The position numbers were made by a program, and so were the translations under genes. A DNA stretch of 64,000 bases from Panulirus ornatus (Eukaryota > Arthropoda > Malacostraca > Decapoda > Palinuridae): contig NC_092226.1 in assembly GCF_036320965.1 (NCBI RefSeq), positions 24,304,502 through 24,368,501 of the forward strand. Direction: 5' to 3'. Below are positions 54,420 through 64,000 of this stretch, piece by piece. Under the pieces are notes generated by a model. The model saw only the letters and a list, made by a program, of their open reading frames with translations, was not told the origin of the DNA and ran no database searches. Position 1 is the stretch's first letter; the number at the start of each line of letters is the position of its first letter.

Positions 54420-54660
54420 GTATCTCGTTCCGTCACGTTCCTCAACCATGATTTAACAGTACCTCATTCAAGTTTCACGGGGCGCCTCATGCTCGTTTCA
54501 TCAAGCGCTTCATCCATGTTTCGTGCGTTTCATTTATCGTTCATTAGGTCCAGCATGTATGGTTCATCTGGCGCACATCCATTCTGTATCAGGTTCCTCA
54601 TCCATAGTTCAGCAGCTTCCTCGTCCGTGAATGGGAGAGAGAGAGAGAGAGAGAGGGGGG
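54420..54660. repeat. Degenerate minisatellite (CCTCATCCATGTTTCA units) with (GA)n
   Basis: About eight units of 22-30 bp around CTCATCCATGTTTCATC, ending in a (GA)n array at 54632-54655. Confidence 0.65.
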
Positions 54661-55584
54661 AGGAGGGGGGAAGCACCGGATGCATCTTTCAGGACGCTTC
54701 TGGAGTTCCTCGACTCTTTCTCTCTCTTTCTCTTGGACGTGAAATATACTGAAGTGGCGGGTTGACCGTAGACGCCTCATCAAAGAGCGTTTTGTAAGGC
54801 TAGTTACCCAGCGCGTGTCATGTGGTGCCATGATCACCTCAGATACTCTGCTGCCATTAGTACCTCTACATGTGCTGGCTTCTCTCTCTCATGAGCAGTA
54901 ATGACGGAAGCTACGGGGTGGTGGTGTTAAGTCGTCATCTGTGATGTACATGAAGTGGTCTTGGAATCCTACTGTACTGCACCTAACTTTGCACAGTGTG
55001 TTTGCATAGTTCTTCAGTAATCGTCGTTCGTATCTCGCCAGCACTGACGATGGATGTTTTCCTAACGTTGAGACACTCGTCAGCCCCGACGAAGATGGGC
55101 CATTTTCATGAATAGTTTTACAGAATAAGATTCAGTACTCAATATTTATTCTCAAGAGAAAAGGGACCCCCATCCAGAGTATTATGAGTTGCTTGCACCA
55201 TCTGTTGAATGAATGTTATATTAAAGTCTCGGTATGTTTACCTCCTTCATTTTAAGTCACTGGGGGGGCGCCTCATTCCACGGGGAAGTAGCCATAAGAA
55301 AGCAATAGTAGGGTATTAGGGCCTATTATGGGGTTCTGGGGTGCTGTCAGGGGTCGTGGTGGCCAGTAGGGAGAGAGGGGCTTTCCCCTGGGGCGGAAGA
55401 TCGACGTTGTGACCCGTGTTGACCCCGGGGACCACGAAGGTCGTCTTGGGGTAGAGGGCAGAGCGAGGGGAGTGTGGCGGTGGGGTAAGGCAACTGCAGG
55501 AAGGTGAGTTATAGAATGGGGGAAAAGGAAGTTAATGAAGGGGGATTATGTTGAGTAAGGGTGCTGGTTACAGCTGGGAGGGGA
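54661..55584. other. Spacer, nothing recognised
   Basis: No gene or TE identified. The part at 55260-55500 is G-rich (GGGGGGGCG, GGGGTTCTGGGG) without a clear unit. Confidence 0.35.
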
Positions 55585-55775
55585 GTGCTGTGTGAGGAAA
55601 GGAAGCGTTTGTAGGAGGGAAGAGAAGTACTGTAAGCGATTACAAGGCAGGGAAGTACTGTAGGGGAAATGGCTTGTAGAAGGGAAGGGAAGTACTGTAG
55701 GGGAAATGCTTCCAGCAGGGAAGGGAAGTACTCTAGCGGAAATGGTTGTAGTAGGGTATAAGGGCAATGTAAGAG
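55585..55775. repeat. Minisatellite, about 40-45 bp units (GGGAAGTACTGTAGGGGAAA)
   Basis: About four units of GGGAAGTACTGTAG, GGGAAATG and TTGTAG/CAGCAGGGAAG. The minus-strand frame with repeated FPLQYFPS is a by-product. Confidence 0.85.
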
Positions 55776-56856
55776 AAGCGGTTTCGGTAGAGGATCCACG
55801 TGTGATTACACAAGAATTTGGCCAAGATAAGGAGTTAACATTGCTTTACCAGCACACTTCATTAGCATAACCTTGTCAACAGTGAAGCGAAGATCTGAGC
55901 AAGCTTGAACATTTGGCTGTATATGGTTTTGTACTTATATTTGTGTTTGTTTTTGTTTAGGTGTTTATCTTGGAGTGCTTGAATGTTTATTGTATTCGGA
56001 TTTCTTGTGATTATATTTTGTATACTTTTTTCTTGTGCTTCTTGTGTAAAATTGTCAGATCACGTTATCTACGACGACCGACTTGACATTATAATAACTG
56101 CCTTTTTAGGGCATAAAACGTTTTCTTGTGATCCGTTGGTAATTCATTTTTTTTTTTATTAACAATATGGAAACTGCTGGTGGAGCTCGAGACGTGAGAT
56201 AAAGGCACGACAGATATGCCTTGTAGGGTTTTGCCTCATAGGGAAGATAAAAAAAGAACGTCTGTTTATGATTTCTTTTCCATCCTTGTCTGCAGTTTCC
56301 CGCGTTACTGAGGGAGCGCCAGCAACAGGCGAGGAAAAGGCCCCATTTTCTCATCTCTTGAGTTGATAGATACGAATTGCATGACGATCCCTAACACTCT
56401 CATCGTATTGAGCGATATATATATATATATAAAGTCTCCAGTAGTGTTAGATGTATGACATCATACGCAAGATCCCCTGGTAGCGACCATCATACACCGT
56501 ACGCACTACATTATCCCTTTAATACGTCACGGAAATACGTTGTTGTCATTACGTCAAGCTTTCTGTCAGAGACGCCCTTGGGACGTTCGCTCTCGGTTCA
56601 CCTGTTGTGAGCCTGGCCTCAGACGACAGGTTGTCTCGGCCGAGCGATTGGGGAGGTCGGGCCCGACAGCTGTGTACGCGAGACGTAAATATTGGTTTCC
56701 TTACCCGGAAATGTCTAGGTTCACATCGATTGCTCGTCCGACCCCGCTTGAAGGCCTTGAGCAATTCACCCGTCGCTTGACCTCTGAACCACAGCTTCCT
56801 CTCGTTACTATACCCATCTCAACCTGAGGTCTCGTCTTGTCAGAATTCAGCTCTAT

Positions 56857-56861
<5 letters not shown>
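55776..56861. other. Spacer with a small LINE tail fragment
   Basis: Apart from the LINE tail fragment at 56280-56365 and a short (TA)n at 56417, nothing is recognised. Confidence 0.4.
56280..56365 (-). mobile_element. RTE-like LINE, old 3' tail fragment
   Basis: Minus strand: GGGGCCTTTTCCTCGCCTG, a GCGCTCCCTCAGTAACGCGG block and GAAACTGCAGACA. This matches the UTR end and hairpin of the family, with one mutated stem position. Too short for firm assignment. Confidence 0.55.

Positions 56862-56922
<61 letters not shown>
56862..56922. repeat. (TC)n microsatellite
   Basis: About 30 TC units. Confidence 0.97.
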
Positions 56923-56924
<2 letters not shown>

Positions 56925-57736
56925 GAAGTGAATGAAAATTACGTTTTCTGGCTGACTGATCTAGTCATGAAAACGTCTGTAAACGTTTGGTGTTTAGAGG
57001 TCAGGTACTCGTCAATCGCAATGGTAAATGAGAGCGAGCTTGTAAGTGGCCATCAGGTTGGTTGATAAAGACGATTGATTACATCGAACACAAGGAGCAG
57101 GTGCGTCCTTTACTCATTCACTCGAACATACCTCAATCATGATACATTATGACACCTTCATGAGTGTAATTCCCCGTGATTTACATTAAGGAAGGGAAAC
57201 TAGGAATATTTACAAAGATACATTGACTGCAAGAAATGGCATGTATACGTGACACCTTGGATTAGAAGCTTCCCTGTGTAATGACAGAGAGAGAGAAACA
57301 AAAAAGATAGACGGTGCCTCGCTGAAGCCGCTTAGCAATGAAAGATCCAGCAGTTGCTGAAGGTGGCTGAGGAGTACACAGCAGGAACAGCAGCAGACCT
57401 ACTAGCAGTTAGAGGGTTACATGGCCAGACTGGCAGCTGTACCTGACCCGTACTGGATATTGCAGCGCCATGTTCAAAAGTGTCGTTTGCTCTCTGAACG
57501 TTGTTGGTGTAGTAGTATCAAATAGATCCAGTTTTAAGTTTGTAAGTGTAGCCACGGAAGTGTTAGTGATCACTTGATTCGTATTTTTTTTTTCTTAAAT
57601 GGACTGTGAACCAGTCCCAACCGTTCAGTTAATTTCGATCGTTGCTCATTGGTCACCGTCGTTCTCTGCGTTCCCGTTCATTTGAGAGACCGCCCGTTAC
57701 ATAACTTACATTAAGTTATCTAAACCATTCTTGAAA

Positions 57737-57737
<1 letters not shown>
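56923..57737. other. Spacer, nothing recognised
   Basis: No supported feature. Confidence 0.4.

Positions 57738-57808
<71 letters not shown>
57738..57808. repeat. (TA)n at the 3' edge of S2
   Basis: Pure TA array. Confidence 0.96.
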
Positions 57809-57810
<2 letters not shown>

Positions 57811-57817
57811 TTTCTCT

Positions 57818-58047
57818 TTCTTTCAAACTATTCGCCATTTCCCGCGTTAGCGAGGTAGCGTTAAGAACAGAGGACTGGGCCTTTGAGGGAATATCCTCAC
57901 CTGGCCCCCTTCTCTGCTCCTCCTTTTGGAAAATTAGAAAAAATATGATGAGAGGGGAGGATTTCCAGCCCCCCGCTCCCTCCCCTTTTAGTCGCCTTCT
58001 ACGACACGCAGGGAACACGTGGGAAGTATTCTTTCTCCCCTACCCCC

Positions 58048-58050
<3 letters not shown>
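57818..58050 (-). mobile_element. LINE-derived non-autonomous element, full length (S2)
   Basis: Minus-strand twin of S1: head CCCTGGGGGTAGGGGAGAAA, the GTCGTAGAAGGCGACTAAAA block, CCAGGTGAGGATATTCCCTC, CCCAGTCCTCTGTTC, hairpin CTCGCTAACGCGGGAAATGG and CGAATAG. Flanked on both sides by long (TA)n arrays, so both ends are exact. Confidence 0.84.

Positions 58051-58119
<69 letters not shown>
58051..58119. repeat. (TA)n at the 5' edge of S2
   Basis: Pure TA array; with the array at 57738 it frames the element completely. Confidence 0.96.
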
Positions 58120-58122
<3 letters not shown>

Positions 58123-58171
58123 TCTTATTGATATTTGTTTCTTTCATATAGCTACGAAGGCAAATGTATGG

Positions 58172-58480
58172 CACCCTGTAGATGAACGTGTCACCCTGTA
58201 AACGAGCGTCTCCCTGTTGATGAGCGGGTCACCCTGTAGACGAGCGAGCCTCCCAGTTGATCAGAGTAACCCTGTTGATTAGAATAACCCAGTTGATGAG
58301 AGTAATCCTATTGATGAATGAGTGAGTCTTCCTTAGATGAGTGAGTCCCCGGCAGGTGAATGATTCTCCCTGTAGATGAGCGAGTGAGTCTTCCCTTACA
58401 TGAGTTTGTAAAGTCTCCTGCTGGTTGAGTGAATCGGGTCACTGTGTAGATGAGCGAGTCAAGTCACCCTGTCAGTGGGG
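58172..58480. repeat. Minisatellite, about 20-28 bp units (CCCTGTAGATGAGCGAGTC)
   Basis: About 13 degenerate units containing CCCTGT(A/T)GATGAGCGAGTC. Confidence 0.85.
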
Positions 58481-58555
58481 TGGTGTGTGAAACCTCTGGA
58501 AAACTTGTCTTATTTTGGATCCTGTGTAGATCTACGTCTGACATGAGCGCCCATG

Positions 58556-58556
<1 letters not shown>

Positions 58557-58627
<71 letters not shown>

Positions 58628-58629
58628 GA
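58557..58629. repeat. (GA)n microsatellite
   Basis: About 35 GA units with one GG slip; a short (CA)n follows at 58660-58673. Confidence 0.97.
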
Positions 58630-58689
58630 GTTTGTTTCCTGAAGCACTCAAGCGACCATCACACACACACACACGGTGGAGCCTGTCCT

Positions 58690-59812
58690 CCATGAGGTGG
58701 AGCGCCACCTCGAGTTTCTGAAGTTCGTCTTGCATGAGGTAGGTGATGGCGTTGCCGGTGCTCATGACCTCCCCTTACCCTCCCACAGGAGTGAGACGGA
58801 TGGCCTTCTCGACTTTAGATATTATATTTCTCTTGTTGATAGAGGTCGCTGCTGACCAGCGTGGTGCTGCTCTCAAATAGTCCTCTTCTCCGGCGTTTCG
58901 GCATCTTTGCCATGTACCAGACTTGTGGAGTAGATGACGACGATTTATGTAGGGAAGCTGAGGGTTCGAACCCCGGTCCTGCCGTTCAGCAGATCAGCCA
59001 GATTTAGGGTACACAAGAGGCATAGTTGTTTGAGGGGGTTATGTTTCCCAGATGACCAGATGTGTTCCGAGTAATCAAAATGGTAGGAGCCTACATCAGA
59101 AAATACTCGTATACGAGAACTAGGCTTTGCAACTAGACATATGAAGCAAGAGAAAAAAAGATAGAAATATATGGTTTTGCAACCAAAGGTGTGTGTGTGT
59201 GTGTGTAGACAAAAGGGAGATAGAATTCTTATGAAGTATGAAAATACAAATATAAGAATATCAGGTCTTGCTACCAGACACGCGTGTGATAGATAAGAAT
59301 TGTATGAAGCATAGGTAGAAGTGTGTATTTTTATCTAAATCGGTTAAGCGTCGTGTTCTTGCTTTACAAGTACGGAGTCGATTTGAGTGAACCTTCTGAG
59401 ACTGAGAGTGAACATAGGGTCGAACCGCGTCGACCCGTCTTGTGACTTTCATGTCTGTTGTGTATCCTGTATTGAAATAATTTTGCTGAATTATTTTTCC
59501 TTTCAGTGAAATGTAGTGACCGAGGTAAAATATTCCAGCTAGTTGATTATTAAGGAGTATATTTACAATATAAAGTAAATATTTAGATTAGTAATTTGTA
59601 TATCTTCGAGGAGGGTTTAGTGGAAATGTGTTGATCAAAACATTAAGAAGTGTGAGGTTACGTTGAAGAATTATAGATCCTCATTTCATATATGTGCAGT
59701 AATGCTTTGTGTATCTATATATTGTTTCATCATATCCCAAGACTCTTCATGCCAACGATGCAACCATCATAGAAAGACACTGAGCACTTACTACTTAACT
59801 AGCCTCTTCCCT
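58690..59812. other. Spacer, no gene seen
   Basis: Includes a B-box-like GGTTCGAACCCCGGTCCTGC at about 58972-58991 without a convincing A box, possibly a worn tRNA-derived SINE, and a short (GT)n near 59190. No coding signal. Confidence 0.35.
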
Positions 59813-59821
59813 ACACACACA

Positions 59822-59869
<48 letters not shown>

Positions 59870-59870
59870 A
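59813..59870. repeat. (CA)n microsatellite
   Basis: About 27 CA units with one interruption. Confidence 0.97.
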
Positions 59871-60147
59871 CACCGCCTAATAAACCGTGGTCACAACCGG
59901 TAGACGTGGCCAGCTTCCTGAATGCTGCAGGAAAGTAAGGCGAGGTTTAAAGTTATGATCAGAACAGGAAGTTCTCCGTCTGTGTGGTGTTTAATACCCT
60001 CTGTGCCTCGCTGGTGAGGTGTGTGTAGACAGACATGTCGGGAGGATGTCGCGCCAGTCCAGTCCATTCCAGCAGGCATCGTGTGGCCGCAGAATAATTG
60101 AGTCTCCCTCCACCTGCTTCACCCTGGGGAATACACTGTCTTGGGGT

Positions 60148-60178
60148 AGACACACACACACACACACACAGAGCAGTG

Positions 60179-60253
<75 letters not shown>
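60148..60253. repeat. (CA)n and (GA)n microsatellites
   Basis: About 20 bp of CA, a short spacer, then about 72 bp of GA. Confidence 0.96.
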
Positions 60254-60254
<1 letters not shown>

Positions 60255-61498
60255 CTAGGTGTTCAGATAAGAACAGTTTTGATTCCTCGAGAGGGGGAGT
60301 TTTACAGCACTCAGGAATATAGAGCTCCATGCTAAGTAATTAAGTCTTTCAAATAGTATCCTGTGCGTGGAAAGAGGGTTTCTTCGCTCAGATGTTTTAA
60401 CTCTGTTCGTCACGCATCTGTATAAATCATGCAGATCCCTGGAGTTTGGCGTCACAGAAAGAAAAAAAAGAGGAAACTTTTCTTCAAACTGTGGAAGGGA
60501 GTGAGCTTTTGGGAATGTGCAAATGTTGTATGGTCTTCCGACGTGCAGGTTTCCATCTCATCTCACGCGGGAAAAGGTGTTCTTTCAGACAGGCCACAGA
60601 AGGCACTCATAACCAGTCATGTTTACAGAAGCGATGAAGTTGGTTAAAACTCAGACTGTAAGTTAAGATTTCCTCTGGTACTCTGAATGATCACATGACA
60701 GTATCATTATTCAACCTGGATGTGTCAGCTTCTTATTCAGTGAAAAGAAATGGAATTTGATATTCATGGTAGTTGTATGTGTGGGTAAGGTTGTGAATAA
60801 GATTCGTGAGGACGTTGAAGTTTCTTCTGACGTCGTTGTAATATCATCTGTGAACGATTTTCACTTTTGTCTCGAAGCTTCAGAATGCTTAATTATATCG
60901 ACCAACCGTAGATGAAATCGGTTTTGAGGGTAAACTGAGGAGAAAGAGGTCGAGACTCAAGCTACAAAGAATAAGTAGAGAGGGAGGATAACAACAACAA
61001 CAACAATATTTACGGATTATGTGACTTTAAAACTCTCTTTTCAAAGCAGGGAACAGCTGAGTGACAGGGGCCGAGCAGGAAGCCAGATTAACATACCTTT
61101 ACGTATCAGCGTGGAGCAGACATGAGGTGTACGGCAAGTGTATAGACTTGGAATGGTTGGACCTTGTGTTCCCAGGTACTCTCCATAGTCCTTGAGTGGC
61201 TTCCAGCTTTGAATGTAAAATAATGGGTCGCCCCTCTCGCCTGTGATCAGCTGTTGAACGTCACATGTCACTGTTTTCTTTACTGTGAACAGCTGTTTAA
61301 CGTCACACGTGTCACTGTCTTTTTGACTGTGTTGAGCGTCGCATGTGGCACTGTCTTCTTGATTGAGGGATAACTTAGTTTATAACCACTCACATCGCTC
61401 CAACTCTCCAGTTACTTAGTATGTGATTATCAAACCATTTATAACATTCAATGGACGATAAACGTTACTTTGATATATATTTATATTATTATTATTTT
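60254..61498. other. Spacer, nothing recognised
   Basis: Includes a small (ACA)n at about 60990-61005. Between 61250 and 61350, GTCACTGT(C/T)TT units with TTGA(A/G)CGTCACATGT repeat about three times. No gene. Confidence 0.4.
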
Positions 61499-63142
61499 TT
61501 ATTTTGCTTTGTCGCTGTCTCCCGCGTTTGCGAGGTAGCGCAAGGAAACAGACGAAAGAAATGGCACAACCCACCCCCATACACAATGTACATACAAACA
61601 CGCCCACACACGCAAATATACATACCTATACATCTCAATGTACACATATATATACACACACAGACACATACATATATACCCATGCACACAATTCACACTG
61701 TCTGCCCCTATTCATTCCCATCGCCACCTCGCCACACATGGAATACCATCCCCCTCCCCCCTCATGTGTGCGAGGTAGCACTAGGAAAAGACAACAAAGG
61801 CCCCATTCGTTCACACTCAGTCTCCAGCTGTCACGCAATAATGCCCGAAACCACAGCTCCCTTTCCACATCCAGGCCCCACACAACTTTCCATGGTTTAC
61901 CCCAGACGCTTCACATGCCCTGATTCAATCCACTGACAGCACGTCAACCCCGGTATACCACATCGATCCAATTCACTCTATTCCTTGCCCGCCTTTCACC
62001 CTCCTGCATGTTCAGGCCCCGATCACACAAAATCTTTTTCACTCCATCTTTCCACCTCCAATTTGGTCTCCCACTTCTCCTCGTTCCCTCCACCTCCGAC
62101 ACATATATCCTCTTGGTCAGTCTTTCCTCACTCATTCTCTCCATGTGCCCAAACCATTTCAAAACACCCTCTTCTGCTCTCTCAACCACGCTCTTTTTAT
62201 TTCCACACATCTCTCTTACCCTTACGTTACTTACTCGATCAAACCACCTCACACCACACATTGTCCTCAAACATCTCATTTCCAGCACATCCACCCTCCT
62301 GCGCACAACTCTATCCATAGCCCACGCCTCGCAACCATACAACATTGTTGGAACCACTATTCCTTCAAACATACCCATTTTTGCTTTCAGAGATAATGTT
62401 CTCGACTTCCACACATTCTTCAAGGCTCCCAGGATTTTCGCCCCATCCTCCACCCTATGATCCACTTCCGCTTCCATGGTTCCATCCGCTGCCAGATCCA
62501 CTCCCAGATATCTAAAACACTTTACTTCCTCCAGTTTTTCTTCATTCAAACTTACCTCCCAAATGCCTTGACCCTCAACCCTACTGTACCTAATAACCTT
62601 GCTCTTATTCACATTTACTCTTAACTTTCTTCTTTCACACACTTTACCAAACTCAGTCACCAGCTTCTGCAGTTTCTCATATGAATCAGCCACCAGCGCT
62701 GTATCATCAGCGAACAACAACTGACTCACTTCCCAAGCTCTGTCATCCACAACAGACTTCATACTTGCCCCTCTTTTCAAAACTCTTGCATTCACCTCCC
62801 TAACAACCCCATCCATAAACAAATTAAACAACCATGGAGACATCATACACCCCTGCCGCAAACCTACATTCACTGAGAACCAATCAATTTCCTCTCTTCC
62901 TACACGTACACATGCCTTACATCCTCGATAAAAACTTTTCACTGCTTCTAACAACTTGCCTCCCACACCATATATTCTTAGTACCTTCCACAGAGCATCT
63001 CTATCAACTCTATCATATGCCTTCTCCAAATCCATAAATGCTACATACAAATCCATTTGCTTTTCTAAGTATTTCTCACATACATTCTTCAAAGCAAACA
63101 CCTGATCCACACATCCTCTACCACTTCTGAAACCACACTGTG
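61499..63142 (-). mobile_element. RTE-like LINE copy I, 3' part (young, twin-primed insertion)
   Basis: Minus strand, intact from the RT codons for QCGFRSGRGC (63142) through the stop (61944), then a long 3' UTR with the internal GCTACCTCGCACAC block (about 61765-61785), ending at the hairpin with AAAC loop (about 61515-61540), AGCGACAAAGC and a tail of AAATAA units. The piece that should precede it is found next door in opposite orientation (63140-63948), so the two form a single insertion with a 5' inversion. Confidence 0.9.
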
Positions 63143-63155
63143 ATGGATTGCGCAA
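61944..63155 (-). CDS. LINE reverse transcriptase core and C-terminus (copy I)
   Basis: 403 codons; the first five (MRNPS) come from the inverted junction, the rest is LINE. Residues 6-25 QCGFRSGRGCVDQVFALKN, motif A 40-48 FMDLEKAYD, motif B 98-111 GLRQGCMMSPWLFN, catalytic FADD 148-151, then thumb (KCFRYLGVDLAADG), MLYGCEAWAMDR, WFGHMERMSEERLT and a terminal GRPNWRWKDG segment. All RT core motifs and no stops, so this copy is young; the enzyme is nonetheless split because the endonuclease and RT N-terminus are not joined in the same orientation. The 150-codon plus-strand frames opposite it are shadows. Confidence 0.82.
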   Translation of the reverse strand: MRNPSQCGFRSGRGCVDQVFALKNVCEKYLEKQMDLYVAFMDLEKAYDRVDRDALWKVLRIYGVGGKLLEAVKSFYRGCKACVRVGREEIDWFSVNVGLRQGCMMSPWLFNLFMDGVVREVNARVLKRGASMKSVVDDRAWEVSQLLFADDTALVADSYEKLQKLVTEFGKVCERRKLRVNVNKSKVIRYSRVEGQGIWEVSLNEEKLEEVKCFRYLGVDLAADGTMEAEVDHRVEDGAKILGALKNVWKSRTLSLKAKMGMFEGIVVPTMLYGCEAWAMDRVVRRRVDVLEMRCLRTMCGVRWFDRVSNVRVREMCGNKKSVVERAEEGVLKWFGHMERMSEERLTKRIYVSEVEGTRRSGRPNWRWKDGVKKILCDRGLNMQEGERRARNRVNWIDVVYRG

Positions 63156-63944
63156 AAGATGCTTGTGGCATGAGAAGAGTGGGAGGTGGGTTGATTAGAA
63201 AGGGTAGTGAGTGGTGGGATGAAGAAGTAAGATTATTAGTGAAAGAGAAGAGAGAGGCATTTGGACGATTTTTGCAGGGAAAAAATGCAATTGAGAGGGA
63301 GATGTATAAAAGAAAGAGACAGGAGGTCAAGAGAAAGGTGCAAGAGGTGAAAAAGAGGGCAAATGAGAATTGGGGTGAGAGAGTATCATTAAATTTTATA
63401 GAGAATAAAAAGATGTTCTGGAAGGAGGTAAATAAAGTGCGTAAGACAAGGGAGCAAATGAGAACTTCAGTGAAGGGCGCAAATGGGGAGGTGAGAACAA
63501 GTAGTGGTGAGGTGAGAAGGAGATGGAGTGAGTATTTTGAAGGTTTGTTGAATGTGTTTGATGATAGAGTGGCAGATATAGGGTGTTTTGGTCGAGGTGG
63601 TGTGCAAAGTGAGAAGGTTAGGGAAAATGATTTGGTAAACAGAGAAGAGGTAGTAAAAGCTTTGCGGAAGATGAAAGCCGGCAAGGCAGCAGGTTTGGAT
63701 GGTATTGCAGTGGAATTTATTAAAAAAGGGGGTGACTGTATTGTTGACTGGTTGGTAAGGTTATTTAATGTATGTATGACTCATGGTGAGGTGCCTGAGG
63801 ATTGGCGGAATGCGTGCATAGTGCCATTGTGCAAAGGGGATAAGAGTGAGTGCTCATATTACAGAGGTATAAGTTTGTTGAGTATTCCTGGTAAATTATA
63901 TGTGAGGGTATTGATTGAGAGGGTGAAGGCATGTACAGAGCATC

Positions 63945-63948
<4 letters not shown>
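63140..63948 (+). mobile_element. RTE-like LINE copy I, inverted 5' part
   Basis: Plus strand, open in one frame from the ATG at 63143 to the window end: CAKDACGMRRVGGGLIRKGS, EWWDEEVRLLVKEKREAF, the basic linker, RRRWSEYFEGLLNVFDDRV, MKAGKAAGLDGIAVEFIKKG, GEVPEDWRNACIVPL, YYRGISLLSIPGKLY and ending KACTEHQI, where it breaks into (TA)n. This is the segment between endonuclease and RT fingers that immediately precedes QCGFRSGRGC in copy B. Only about 11 bp of LINE (TGGAGAAGAGC in copy B register) are missing between the two parts. Confidence 0.88.

Positions 63949-64000
<52 letters not shown>
63946..64000. repeat. (TA)n at the inverted edge of LINE copy I
   Basis: TA array running to the window end; the LINE coding sequence CATCAGAT merges into it. 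Confidence 0.95.

Noticed and set aside
58972..58991. tRNA or SINE from the GGTTCGAACCCC box
   Set aside because: Only the B box is clear; no A box at the right distance and no recognisable body.

Overview
The window looks like a piece of a large, repeat-rich animal nuclear genome, most likely a decapod crustacean. The evidence is long (TA)n, (GA)n and (CA)n microsatellites every few kilobases, spliced coding sequence, several non-LTR retrotransposon families, and tRNA-derived SINEs, one of which resembles a SINE I recall from decapods. There are no bacterial operons, rRNA genes or convincing functional tRNAs. Species assignment is inference.

Only one host gene is convincingly present: the two last coding exons (4752-4942 and 5098-6068, + strand) of a T-box transcription factor of the TBX2/TBX3 (arthropod optomotor-blind/bifid) type. 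The T-box DNA-binding exons must lie upstream of the window. The gene has a 155-bp last intron with a tandem CAGCAG acceptor, a roughly 1-kb 3' UTR with clustered AATAAA signals, a strong CTCF-like site just beyond the poly(A) signals, and then a decaying minisatellite whose units carry TGACCT half-sites.

From about 8.2 to 22.2 kb the sequence is AT-rich, apparently gene-free intergenic DNA. From 22.3 kb onward the window is a retrotransposon graveyard dominated by one RTE-like LINE family (single EN-RT polyprotein, about 3.4 kb, 3' end carrying a conserved hairpin followed by a short AT-rich tail). About a dozen copies or fragments are visible: a nearly full-length one (22305-25672), old ones (26435-28857, 44190-44820), a copy split by a nested CR1-like LINE (31845-35173), 5'-truncated young copies (36505-37700, 51996-52409), and a copy at the right edge with the inverted 5' half expected from twin priming (61499-63948). 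Short elements (51583, 52465, 57818) join the LINE 5' UTR directly to the LINE 3' hairpin and look like non-autonomous passengers. Many of these insertions begin or end precisely in (TA)n arrays.

Other relics are a Jockey-like LINE (28870-30560), a CR1-like 3' fragment (31225-31838), a tRNA-derived SINE embedded between two (TA)n arrays (48931-49137), a second tRNA-like SINE head (38700-38852) and several degenerate minisatellites (1147-1650, 7425-8170, 40995-41310, 53320-54640, 55585-55775, 58172-58480). Together the window reads as the 3' end of a developmental regulator followed by a gene desert filled by a LINE and SINE system whose 3' UTR structure can be ordered into successive generations.
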